From: Candolleomyces eurysporus
Taxonomy: Eukaryota; Basidiomycota; Agaricomycetes; Agaricales; Psathyrellaceae
Length of the DNA stretch: 64,000 bases
NCBI GenBank assembly: GCA_027579435.1
Contig: JANBPK010000717.1
Location: 69,987 to 133,986, forward strand
Reading direction: 5' to 3'
Shown: positions 1-10,500 of the stretch, piece by piece
Layout: each line of letters begins with the position of its first letter
Position numbering within the stretch: the first letter of the stretch is position 1
Program-made: the position numbers and the translations under genes
The notes under the pieces: generated by a model
What the model was told of the DNA's origin: nothing
What the model saw: only the letters and a program-made list of their open reading frames with translations
The model's database searches: none

Positions 1-560
1 GNCAAGNNGCCTATGGTGAATGAGCANCCAGCTCACATTTCTCNGAGNAACGAGTAGGCANNATGGGACAGGCTTCAGTGTCCTTCATGGCCGGCTCGTG
101 TGCCACCAACCGCCAAATCTAGATNCTCCCTGAACATNNATNNNNTNATCTAGCCAACTTTGGCNGGTCAGTTGACAGTGAGTGCTATCTCGATCATTTC
201 CGGNCTTGCATGTGTAATTTAACGCCGTCTCTACGTAGCTACNTTGACAAACACATTACAAAGTCCACTNACGGACTTAATCTAGCTTTCGGCCATCCTC
301 ACCGCGACATGACAAGCATCAAGGACATTGCAAGTCTTCGGTGGAGCTGGCCATGGTTCCCGGAGGTTCTTGGAAATCCCCGCGGTCACGCACGTTCCAA
401 GNTGAAAAATACCTGCATATTGTCAAGAATTAAGGTTTACTGGGTCAGACAGAGAAGCAGATACCAGCTNTGTGGTCGTAGGCGAGTCTCTAAGTATGAT
501 TCCTTTATCTACTGCTGACCTCAGGTCTCGCAGCGAGNGATGGCCGAACTGTGNCTCGAT
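1..560. other. N-rich stretch without an identifiable gene
   Basis: This part carries many single N bases and short N clusters, and every frame is closed at short intervals. I see no domain, no RNA gene and no convincing splice pattern. It leads into the P450 relic that follows and may contain its decayed 5' half. Confidence 0.4.
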
Positions 561-579
561 GAGGCCTGTGGGGTGACCC

Positions 580-860
580 GAAAAGCTCTCATCTCTATTG
601 AGGCTCTCAGAGGAAGGGGAAGGAAGTCTCTGATACAGCGCGTGGATGAGGCTTCCATGCANGCCCNTGCCTGGACAGTGTGTAGACCGTGGAATTAGGC
701 CAAACATTTTTCCTGGTCTTGGCGATGCATCCCGAAGTTCAGAAGCGAGTGCAAGGAGAAGTAGACAGGGTCGTCGACGCGGATATCGTCCCCGTTATGT
801 GAACGCCGTGCTCGTGCGATTGTTCAGGTGGTCATTGGCTCGCCCCTCAATGTACGTACT
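580..860 (+). pseudogene. Cytochrome P450 relic (I-helix to K-helix region)
   Basis: Read on the plus strand, about 690-800 encodes QTFFLVLAMHPEVQKRVQGE followed by VDRVVDADIVP. This is the I/J-helix region of CYP64/CYP5144-type fungal P450s, where the FFLAM..PEVQK..QEEIDRVVG pattern is typical. About 800-860, in a different frame, encodes YVNAVL..LFRW, the start of the K helix (normally PYVNAV.KE..RWHP). The E and R of the ExxR motif are not both preserved, and stop codons and a frame change separate the blocks. About 600-650 may match the preceding charged helix. No heme-binding FxxGxRxCxG segment was found downstream. I read this as a dead, fragmentary P450. The frame change could partly be sequence error, because the region is N-rich. 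Confidence 0.6.
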
Positions 861-2224
861 GCATATTTTTATCGTTTGGCAAGTTCGGGTCGTGACCACC
901 ATACAGGATATCTCACATGATACTACCAAAGGCAGAACTTACGATGGATTCTTCAGATAGATCAACGATATGTCCGTCATCCAGTACGTCAGGTGTGTGC
1001 TACAAAATTTTCCTTTCTCGCTTCATTATTTGGTACGTTCAGACATGCCGAGGCAGTTTTGTCGGGCCTTCGTAATTACAGAAGGCGAGAGTGGCCGTCA
1101 AGCCCTTGATTCAGGTTTGTATTAGGTGGCCACTCAGTCTCGCGGCTGTAAATCTCGAACTCAATTCGTTGTGAAATAGATCGATGAGATATCGGGCTTA
1201 CTATTGGATTTTTTCCTAGGGCGCTTTATGGCCTTGGAGTCGATCTGACTGATGGCTATCTCGATGTTGGCCATGCTAAGATTTTGCTGATGGAAAATGA
1301 GGTGGGTAGCTGTCACTCATTCGGCAGAGGAATTGCGTTGTAAGTGTGCCTCTCCGTCCTGCAGGTCTTTCTTTGGGTGGCTGATTGATTGTATGAATGA
1401 TAAACCAGGNTATTCCGGNTCCTTTAAGCACGATCTCANACCCAATTTGTGCCTCCATAAAATCAGCAGTTCTTAGCATTAGGCTGTTCTTCCGTTTAAC
1501 TCGCGCTAGGATTCCTACGCGAGGAAATTTGTTTGCTAAAATTCTTAGTCAAAGNCGATTACTGCTGCGGTCTAGTCAACGGCCTGCTCGGTGAAAGCGT
1601 CTTTGTCACTCTGGCTACCGTCGCCAAAACCCAGGGCAGTACTGGAATCAACTACGAAGAATTACGGCCTCGAACAGCCGCATCAGTTTCAAGATCTTGT
1701 GGATCCGCCAAGAAAGCCAGAAACACAACCTTCTTAGCGCTGAAGGTCTTCGCTTCCCGCTGGTGGACGTTCTATTCCTTGGAGTTGCATGGAGCAAAGA
1801 ATCTTGATGAGTAATAGCTATATCGAAAGCGTCCGGTGGCCAATACTCTGTCTTCTGGGAGATCCTCTCCAAGACCAGGCGAGTACTCCACGTCTTTCTT
1901 TCTGCATAACTGCTCAAAGAGGACGATATCCACATTCCAGGGATCTGCCAGGAACTTTGCTCCGTCGATTCTGCANATTGGAGTCTCTCGTACTGCCCAA
2001 GATGGCAATGGAAGCCCGGTTTGTGAAAGTGGACAAACGGTCTGACTTCTCCGCGTCACCTCAGGCTCCTCTCATCAGCGCGCATGCCCCATTGCCGAGT
2101 ACGGCCTGAGTCCCCCGCAGTCTTACAAGTATAAAGCGTTGCCTCCAAGGACCCAGTAAACTCATTCAAACAACTCATCTAATTTCTCCTCCTCCTCCTC
2201 CGTCCTCCAGGATCTGCTTAGACG
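861..2224. other. Gene-poor stretch after the P450 relic
   Basis: Open stretches exist on both strands (for example 1533-1814 plus and 1772-2059 minus), but none shows a recognisable domain or paired splice sites. It may hold more P450 debris. Just before the next gene, about 2180-2210 is a TCC-rich pyrimidine tract in the probable 5' leader. Confidence 0.35.
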
Positions 2225-3581
2225 ATGATTGGAACTGCCTTCTTGCTCCTGGCCCTCGCTGCTGAGCGGTGTGTATNTTTCACTTTAAATGAAATCTCGC
2301 GAATATCGATCTGACTTGGGCTTGATAGACTCGTCTATGCTGCGCCTCAGGTTGCAATCACCTCCACGGTGGCAGCTGGCAATGCGACTGACTTCCCCAC
2401 CGCGACAGCCAATGTCAGCTCGGTTTTCGCGACCGCCACAGGGAATGCTACTTTCGTGTTCCCGACTTCTACTGTCAATGCGACTATCGGGTTCCCGACT
2501 TCCACAGTCAATGCAACTATCGGGTTCCCGACTTCCACAGTCAATGCAACTGTCGGATTCCCGAGTACCACAGTCGCCCCTACCGTCGTGTTCCCGACCG
2601 CCACAGCCAATGCTACCTTCCCAACCGGAGCCGTAACCGTCTCTTGCGTCCCGTTCAATGCCACCACTAGCACCTTTGATGTGCCAATCGCGACTTCGAC
2701 CGTCTTCTTTGACTCGACGGTCTTCGCCGTGCCAGCGGGTACCTACACCCATGGCTCCACAGTATTTGCTATTCCAACATCCACCGTGACGTTCAGCGAC
2801 GGCGTCGGGTCCGGAGTAGCGACTCCAGTCACGGCGGTGGACGGCAGCGCTGGGGCTGCGACTCCAGTCCCGGCGTTGGACAGCAACGCTGGGTCTGCAG
2901 CCCCGACGGCCGGTGGTACGCTGTCCTCCAGCGGTGTCTTCAACTACACTTCCACCGTCTTCGGCAGCATCACTTCCTCCTTCGCCCTCCCCACGCCCTT
3001 CCCCACGCCCTTNCCCATCCTCTAGCCTTTATTGCTACACTGTGACGTCGCAACCCTCCGCAACCCCTGTTCCTGTTACCACGAAGAAGCCTCATTTTAG
3101 CGTTACGTCCCGTACGCCCAAGCCACACAAGCCACCCGTGACCGTTTCTTTTATCCCCGGAACGTGCAGCAGCAGCGTTGTGACAATTACGCAGACCGTT
3201 TACCCGCCTGTTAGCTCCTCCGTCGTCACCATCACCCAGACCGTGTACCCTACCGCCGTGACTCTCTCATCTCAAGTCCCCATTACCACTATTGCGCCCA
3301 GCTCTGGTGTTGTTAGCTCCAGCGTCTTTGGTATTCCCTCGAGCGTCGATGACGGTACCAGCTCTGGTGTTATCAGCTCCAGCGTCTTTGGTGGTCCCTC
3401 TGGCATCAATGGTGGTACCGGCTCTGGCGTTGTTACCTCCAGCGTCTTTGGTACTCCCTCCGGCGTCAATGGCGGTACCCTCTCTGCCCCCGCCATTACC
3501 TCCACCGTCTTTGGCGGTGGCTCCGGCGGCGATGGTGCCACCACCACCTCGGCGGCTGTTCCCGCCCCGACCACGGTCTAA
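2225..3581 (+). CDS. Secreted Ser/Thr/Val-rich repeat protein (copy 1)
   Basis: Exon 1 is 2225-2268 and exon 2 runs from 2329 to the stop at 3581. The intron starts GTGTGT and ends TTGATAG. The joined start reads MIGTAFLLLALAAERLVYAA, a typical signal peptide ending in an Ala-rich cleavage site. The mature protein is rich in Ser, Thr, Val and Asn, with many N-glycosylation sequons (NAT). It has two repeat blocks: about four 12-residue units of the FPTSTVNATIG type (2450-2590) and four 20-residue units of the SSSVFG.PSG..GGT type (3301-3540), plus two SSVVTITQTVYP motifs. The frame is broken at N3013. Without that N the CDS is exactly 432 codons. The neighbouring gene at 5139 has the same leader layout. 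It is probably a heavily O-glycosylated cell-wall or surface protein. No catalytic domain is seen. Confidence 0.75.
2450..2590 (+). repeat. 36-bp coding tandem repeat
   Basis: About four copies of a 36-base unit encode FPTSTVNATIG-like peptides inside the first secreted Ser/Thr-rich protein. Two adjacent copies differ by only a few bases, so the block is a coding minisatellite likely to vary in copy number. Confidence 0.8.
3301..3540 (+). repeat. 60-bp coding tandem repeat
   Basis: Four copies of a 60-base unit encode SSGVVSSSVFG.PS...GGT. Each begins near AGCTCTGGTGTT or GGCTCTGGCGTT. The last copy is diverged. It lies at the C-terminal end of the first secreted Ser/Thr-rich protein. Confidence 0.8.
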
Positions 3582-5138
3582 GAGGAAGTTGACGACTGAG
3601 CCATATTCCTCCACAGAAAATTGATATGGTGCTCTNCAAGGCTATTCTTTTTTATATACATTTATNTTCAAGACAGTATTCTTTACTAGTTNCCCTTCAG
3701 TCTTTACGCTTTTTCACGTCGCGAAAGTATTACTACTTATCTAGTGACTTATGTTCGTTATGCACTTTACTGTTGTCGAGTTAATGATACCGTTGTTTGT
3801 CCAATTTAACCGCCTCNNNNTNNGNTNNGNGNCAAACGGGATCCGCTGAGGCGCACGGGATTCTCGATTGGGACCAACAAGGACCGACAAGATGTCAAAA
3901 TCTCCATCTTTCTACGCCTCGGGATTNGAAAGAAATTTGGGGATATATCAACACCGGTTGAACCCCGANNTGCCCCGACTCAGTGCGTCTCGATGCACTN
4001 GCAGTTACTACTAAGTGGGCGGCTATCAGTGATTGTCCGACGACCGGTGGTTCAGTCCCGACGCAGTTCACCGTCGAAACCGGCCAGCCTCGAGCTGCTT
4101 CGAGGCTCCATAGCCTTTAGGAAGCTACATCCTGGCAACAATGTGGTAATAATTTAANCGTTCTACTGGGAATCGCGTTCATAGCTCTTCTCCGACATCT
4201 AGTGTTTGACGATGCCGGCAACTCCCGTTACCATCAAGTATGTATCAATCNGGCTGCGGCGGCATAAACCTGTTCAACAACGTAAAACTCTCCTACAGCA
4301 CTTGATCATAGTTTCANTCNTAAATTTCTATCTAGTTGCATTATTTTGTGNTTTCCATGAGCTAAAAATCNGCGTTNTAATGACCAAAAGGNTTCTCGAG
4401 GNGGATTNTCTTCATCACGGAACAGCTGACTTNCAAACGGCATGATGGCTTCTATACAGCCGAGTCAAACANNANCANNNNATTACCGCCGCCCGCCGTA
4501 CTAAATTGGTCGCTAAGTCACTTCTCGCGCCATTCGTTCCTCTGGATACCGTTGCAAGTGTGAGAAATGGAACAAGGTGACCTACCTTGCTGCATGATGG
4601 TATCTGATATCATGCACTCCGTACAGCACNTGCGGCCAACGAAACCCTCAGAGTGGCACAGAGTCCAAGCCAGAAATGTGAACTCNTNAGCCAACTCTGN
4701 TCTCTTCGCNAGTTCTATGCCACAGCTGAATGTATGTCAGATCCTGACAAACGTTAGCGCTGCCTGATCGGTGCGGGCCTCGTGAGTGCTCCTATATACT
4801 TCTTGATGCATACCATCCGCTAACCGTATACGCCATGAAACAATGGGGTGTAGTTGTCAGGCAACGCTAAAGCGAGCTTCCTTCTCTGGATATTAGCATA
4901 TGTGTTGCTGCTCCATCGTCCAGGATATTGACATAAAAAAGTTGGTTGCTCTCAGCTACGGCATCAAATGGTACCTGGAGTTCTTTTCCATCAGCAAAAC
5001 TCCACTCACGGGAGGCGCGAACCCCGTTCCTATAAGAAGGGCGATCTTGAGAGGATGGAACAGCACCATTCACCGAGGCTTTTNTTNCTTCCTTTCACCC
5101 ATTTTTTCAAATTTTCGTTCGTANATATCATCTTGAAG
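3582..5138. other. Intergenic, N-containing, no gene recognised
   Basis: Frames are closed and N bases are frequent, with a cluster at 3817-3832. No domain, tRNA or repeat family is recognisable. The last 200 bases are likely the promoter and 5' leader of the gene starting at 5139. Confidence 0.4.
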
Positions 5139-6033
5139 ATGGTTTCTTTCACTTCTTTTCTTCTTCTTGCTTGCGCTTGCCAGAGGTGTGTATGCTTATA
5201 TTCTAATCCTGCGCTATGCTAACTTATAGATTTGTAGGCTCGTGCTTGCTGCCCCGATTGTCCCCGTCGGGCATTTTGACAGTGCTAACATCGACGGAAC
5301 GTCCGTAGTTCCATCTGCCACTGCGTCCCCTACCTCGGTGAATGGTACCGTGGCCTTACCGACTGCAACCGCCTCCCCAACCGCTGCGGACGACGAAACT
5401 ACCACAGTAGCCACCGCCACTGCCTCTTCCACTATCGAGGTCAATGGAACAGCTACCGTCACAACCGCCACTAGATCTGCCTCACCCACTGTGAGGGTGA
5501 ACAGAACCGTTACAATTACTCGCAGGCCGGCGGCTGCGACTCGTACTGCCGCCAGAAACCGCGGCCCTAATCGTGGAGGGCGAACTCGTGGCGCAGGTCG
5601 CGATCGTACTGTGACAGTCACCCGAACCGTCGCAGCCTCAGGGGCCTCCGTCGTCACAGTCACTCAAACAGTGACCGCAGGCGCTGAAACTACGACAGCG
5701 TCTGTCTCAACAACAGCCACAGAAACCGCCACATCTGCCTCCGTCAGCGTAACCGGNACAGAAACAGGCACAGAAACGGTCACCTCAACCTCCGTCAGTG
5801 CTACTGGTACAGAAACAGTCACCTCAACCTCCGCCAGTGCTACNGGCACGGAAACAGTCACCTCAACCTCCGCCAGTGCCACTGGTACTGAGACGGCCAC
5901 TTCTTCCTCCGTCAGCGTTACCGAAACCGGCACGGCTACTTCCAGTGCCACCGACTCTGTAACGCAGACATCTGCCTCTTCGACTTCGGTACCCACCGCC
6001 ACATCAGCCGCGGCACTTCACAAGGCCCANTAG
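5139..6033 (+). CDS. Secreted Ser/Thr-rich protein (copy 2)
   Basis: Exon 1 is 5139-5185 and exon 2 is 5238-6033. Together they give 281 codons with no frame break. The joined start, MVSFTSFLLLACACQRLVLA followed by AP, is a signal peptide. The intron (GTGTGT...TTTGTAG) splits an Arg codon in phase 2 at the same place as in the 2225 gene, where the shared pattern is R-LV-AAP. The mature chain is Thr/Ser/Ala-rich, with a basic Arg/Gly patch in the middle (about 5520-5610, RRPAA.RTAARNRG) flanked by TVTVTRT and SVVTVTQTVT motifs. Near the C-terminus are four 13-residue TGTETVTSTS.SA repeats. This looks like a mucin-like surface or cell-wall protein. The basic patch may bind a polyanion, which is inference. 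No enzyme domain is present. Confidence 0.75.
5765..5925 (+). repeat. 39-bp coding tandem repeat
   Basis: About four copies of a 39-base unit encode GTETVTSTS.SAT in the second secreted Ser/Thr-rich protein. The copies differ at a few third positions and at Val/Ala in one codon. Confidence 0.75.
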
Positions 6034-6459
6034 CTGTGACAGTGATCATCGCGCGCGGTTAGCTNAGAAGGTTTTATGAGGCAGTTCATCTGGATGGACA
6101 GTCTTCAATTTTCGTGATTGCAGGATTTCGAAGTTGGACTTTCTTTCTACCCTTCCCCAAGACGTCATGTCGCTCCCAACTATGAGCTCTCTTGTCTTGT
6201 TCTTACGGTTGTTGCATAGCTTCTGTATCATAGTAGCTGAACAACGCTCTTTTTGGCCATTATCATCTCGCGTTCTGAGTTTGCGAAGAGCCCAAAATAT
6301 TCTGACGTCATTTCGCGTGACCCAATCAAAATGACGTTCTACAAAATTCCAGCAAGCACCGTAAGTTGCCGGACGCAGATAAATGTCAAGCCGGGACGTT
6401 GATCTCTTTCTTCACACCATCGTCCCCCACGCGAGGAAGGAAATCAACAACCAAGAAAC
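6034..6459. other. Intergenic / probable 5' region
   Basis: No gene is supported here. Short open stretches on both strands lack recognisable features. It separates the secreted-protein gene from the small gene starting at 6460. Confidence 0.35.
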
Positions 6460-7245
6460 ATGCCTCAGGAAATAATACTGGAGCCAAGTTCATCAGATGG
6501 AAACCAAACATCCCCGGCCACGGTAGTCAGCCCTATTGTTCCTCCAAATCCTGCTACGTTGATTAGGCCTCCTCCAGTACCACTGGTACCAAACCAAACA
6601 AGCACCGGCTCGAGCAGTGGCAGTTCAAACTCCTCCAGGTCGAAGCGGCGCAATGTTTTCTCCGATGATGGCTCGTTNCTGGAAAGGTTCCAGCGTATGA
6701 AGCGNGTGCGTTCAGCTGATGCTCCACNTTCTTGATTTGACCGAGCTCACGTCGATCCTTCCATACTGGACCCTACAGGAAGAGGACGAAAAGAAGAAGA
6801 AATCTGATCTTTTGGAACGGTAGGAGTCCATTGGCCNGCATATCCNTTCTCTACACTGGACACTGACGGGAACTGACCTTGGCTGATNCAGGANAAAGAA
6901 CTTTTCTGACCGTTTTGTGAGTAGATATAATTCTGTTTGCATCTTGACATTTCATTGACCGTCTGGATTCAGAAAACTAGAGGAAAGCGGGGTCGGAGCC
7001 CAGATGATACTCCCAACCCCTCTGGCGAGACCACCGAGTCGTCCGAAAGGGAAGCCAAGAAGACAAAATCGTCGGACGACAGTTCTCGCGCAGAACTGAG
7101 TAGGTTCTTCTCTTCTCTGCATTGTTGATCCAACAGATATTCAAACAAACGCACGGAACCAGATGAGTATCAGAAGGAGATGCAGTCTGTAAACACCTCA
7201 AACTTACGGGACTCAGGCGCCGGCGTAAGGCCTCTTGTTAAATGA
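6460..7245 (+). CDS. Small Lys/Ser-rich predicted nuclear protein, unknown function
   Basis: A plausible multi-exon gene. Exon 1 starts at ATG 6460 (MPQEIILEPSSSDG...) and has a Pro-rich stretch, then SKRRNVFSDD. An N near 6729 appears to break the frame; without it, LLDLTELTSILPYWTLQEED and a KKKK run follow. Later exons encode KNFSDRF, then KTRGKRGRSPDDTPNPSG with EREAKKTK (about 6972-7100), then a last exon ending in a TGA at 7243-7245. Introns are GT-AG and short. The basic clusters look like nuclear localisation signals. I recognise no domain. Exon boundaries are my inference, and the numerous N bases make them uncertain. Confidence 0.4.
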
Positions 7246-7573
7246 TAATTTTCGATTTTCTGTCCTTCCTAACATCTGCAGATATGTAAGTGTGCACTCT
7301 CCTTTTCTCATATCTTCAAAATCATTCTGATTCCTGTCCGCTTGCAGTCCATCTCGACTTACCTTCCCAAGCTACAATATCTCTAGTGTTGCTTAAGTTG
7401 GAAATAATAATTGGGTCACATTGCTCTTTCAGGGTTTCGGGCGTTCGGGAATTAACATCGTACTATACCAGCTCCACATGTCCGGCTAAATTATTAAATA
7501 TACATTACCTACCCATTAAAACTGATGACGACTTCAAAGAGCTTCAAAGAAAACCCTTGTGGTAGTCTTCCAT
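7246..7573. other. Intergenic between convergent genes
   Basis: This is the shared 3' region of the plus-strand small gene and the minus-strand Bbc1-like gene. It is AT-richer than its surroundings. No gene is seen. Confidence 0.4.
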
Positions 7574-10500
7574 TTACGCTTCCAACACTCGATATATCTG
7601 AATACACACATCAGCTGACAGTCGTGTCTGTATGGACAGCTGCACGTACCTTGACAGTACCACTCTTCAAATCTTCCAAACGATAGCTAATAGATTCAAC
7701 GGTCTACGGAATAGGGTTTTAGCCTTCGCGTACAAGATATGCCTGTGGATGTACTCACCTGTTGTCCGACATGCTGGTTTGCATGGAAAGCTTTGATCTT
7801 CGACTTCTTCGGCTCAAACTCGCTGATCACTCCAATCACCGGCTCGTCAGCACCAACATTCTGGTGGTAAGCCTGAAGGCCCTTGTGTCCCTTGAGCTTC
7901 GCATCGTGCAGTTCAATGAGGTCGCCGGGCATGATTTCGCTGGCGCGCTTCTGAACCGACGCCCCAGATTGCTTGTAGATCAAGTATCCCCAGTCGCTGG
8001 TGAGAACGGCGTTGGGAACTTCCTTAACGACAGCACGAACATATCCAGGGTAGGTACCATCCCCAATGAGTCCCTTCTTCGATCGCTCGAATAATGTCGT
8101 CGCGACTTCACAAACTTGAACACCGACACGACCCCAAACGGCCATCAGGTCATCCGACGAAAGTTGAACGTCGTTCGCGGACCTTGGTACCAGCGCAGCG
8201 GCCGGTTGCGGCGGACTAGCGACGTGTTGATAAGTCTGCGAGGATGACATGGAAGGAGCNGAAGAGGGCTCGGCGTCCGCTTCTGTCCACGACATAGACA
8301 GATCGTCACCCTCCAAGGTGAGTGTGGAAGTCGGAATCGTTGGCAGTTCCCATTGGGAAGAAATGCTTTCCTTCGGCTCTGCTGGAGGGGGAGATCGCGT
8401 TGGGGGAGGAGGCGCGCGCCCAGCAGGTCGGTTGGGTGGCAATGGCGGAGGTGCCTCTTCCTCCTGTGGCTCCTCCACCATCACGTACTCTGAATGGGGT
8501 TTCGGGACGGAGGACTTCCTTTGCGAGACGGAAGGAGTGTACCCAGAATCCCCCGAAGTTCGTCGTTGGGACCCAATGGTTTGGGTGCTTGGGCGCCGGG
8601 CGGGCAAACCAGCTGGGACGGGAGGTCTAGCGGGAGGGGAAGAGGCCATAGGAGGGGAGCGGGGAATGGGAGGAGGAGAGGAGGGCAGCTCAGACGACTC
8701 TCGACGCGACGCCCTTGCCGCTCGGGACGGGATCGGAGGGGGAATCTCCTCTTGAACATCTTCGTGGTTGACTTCCTCTATTTCACTCTCCTCTGCCTCC
8801 ACCTTGACAGCATCCTCCGACGTCGTGGAGCCTTCGTACTCTGATTCATTCCCTGGCGCTTGAGGTGGCGGAGGTGGACGAGAAGGTGCAGGAGGCGCCG
8901 GAGCAGGAGCCGAACTAGCTTTTTCTGAGAGTGCATGCGACTTGCGAGGTGGGAAGGCAGTTGGCATCATGCCGATTCTCATTCCTCCCATACCTGCCAG
9001 CTTGGCAGCAATACGCTCCTTACGGGCCCGTTCTTCTTCTTCCTCAGTCAACTCTTCTTGACTTTGAGGAACATTGGCTTCTTCGGTCGATGGCGCACTT
9101 TCTTCGACTTGATGCTGTTGGACAGGTGGAGGTCGCTTGTTAAGTTGTCCAGGAACAGGAGGGGCTGCACCAAATTTGATCCCACCCAACTTCGCCATTC
9201 GGTCTGCAATAGTTCGACGTCTGGCGGCCTCTGGGTCTTCCTTTTCTTCAGGTACTGCTGCGGGCTGAGAAGACTGTTCGACTGTGGAGGCCTCGTTATC
9301 GGAAGTGGCATCGTCAGGAGGGACGATTGTGGTAGAGGCCGGGAGAATAGCGGAGGCTCTGCGACTTGGGCTGTGGAAAGAAGGATCGATGGGATCTATA
9401 ATACACAGTGAGGAAAGTGTCAGTGTTAAAAAGTCAATTGTTACTTACCACCTTCGTCATCATCCAGTACTTCAGTTTGAGTAGGAACCTTCAACGAGGA
9501 CTGGCTGGAGGATTCATGCAACGTGGAAGGTGCCGGCGGAAGGCCGCGAGTCGCTGGCGGTGGTGGCGGCCTTGCAGTTGGTGGAGGTGGAGGTACAAAC
9601 AACGGAGCAGCATCGCGTTCCGGAGACGGGGCATCACGAGTAAATGTAGCTGGCGGACGGACGGGCAGAGGTTCCTGCTCATCCTCATCAAGCCCAGAAA
9701 GGCTGGCATCCGATCCGGTCCTGCTCCGCGTCAGAGTTGCAGCAGCCTCTCCCGCATCTATTGAACGAGATGCACGAGGGGGGATAGGCAACGGCGTTCC
9801 ATCGTCAGAATCGTTGTCCTTGCTTATGCCTTTCTCCTTCTCCTCGGAACGACTCAGGATTTGAGAGCGGGACATGTCCTCGTACTCATTTTCGGAATCC
9901 GATTCATCGACAGTTTCCGCTTCTGGAGGAGGTGGGACGGCACGATGAGGGTGGGCTCGAGGGGGAGGGACTGGAATTGATGGTGAAGATTCAGAAACCG
10001 GAACTCGCTTATCATCGTCCTCTTCAAGCCGTTCCTCTCGCCTACTACCGGAAGTTAGTATGGATCAATACGAGACGAGTGTATTGTCGAACCTCAAGCC
10101 AGCAGAGACTGGTTTGGGAACACTCTCATCTTCATCTTCGTATTCACTTTCATCTGAATCTGAACCAAAAAATCGTATCAATATCGCCTCTTTCTAATGT
10201 ACAGAGTAAAAGGAGACCAATTAGCATTTACCATTATCATCAGCTTCTTTGGGCAGCTCGCGGAGGTTCGTAGGTTCGTGGATTGTTGGGGATGGAGCGC
10301 GGGCCTTGGAGCTGTCTTGAACGCGCGGAGGCACTGGCACAGCAACATCCGATTCATCAGCTTGCTCGTCCTCGGCTAGCGCTAGCGGTGGTGAGATTGC
10401 TTCGATAGGAGGTAGGCTTGGAGTCTGTTCAGGGCTTGACGCCACCACAGGTTGTTCCCCTTTGGGCGGGGCTGGCTCTTCACTGTTCTCAGCAGGCTCT

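Noticed and set aside
2450..3540. Regularly spaced repeats resembling a CRISPR array
   Set aside because: They are contiguous, without unique spacers, and code in frame for a Ser/Thr-rich protein in a eukaryotic gene.
8249..8755. Gly-rich open frame opposite the Bbc1-like gene
   Set aside because: It is the reverse complement of the Pro-rich coding sequence and lacks independent support.
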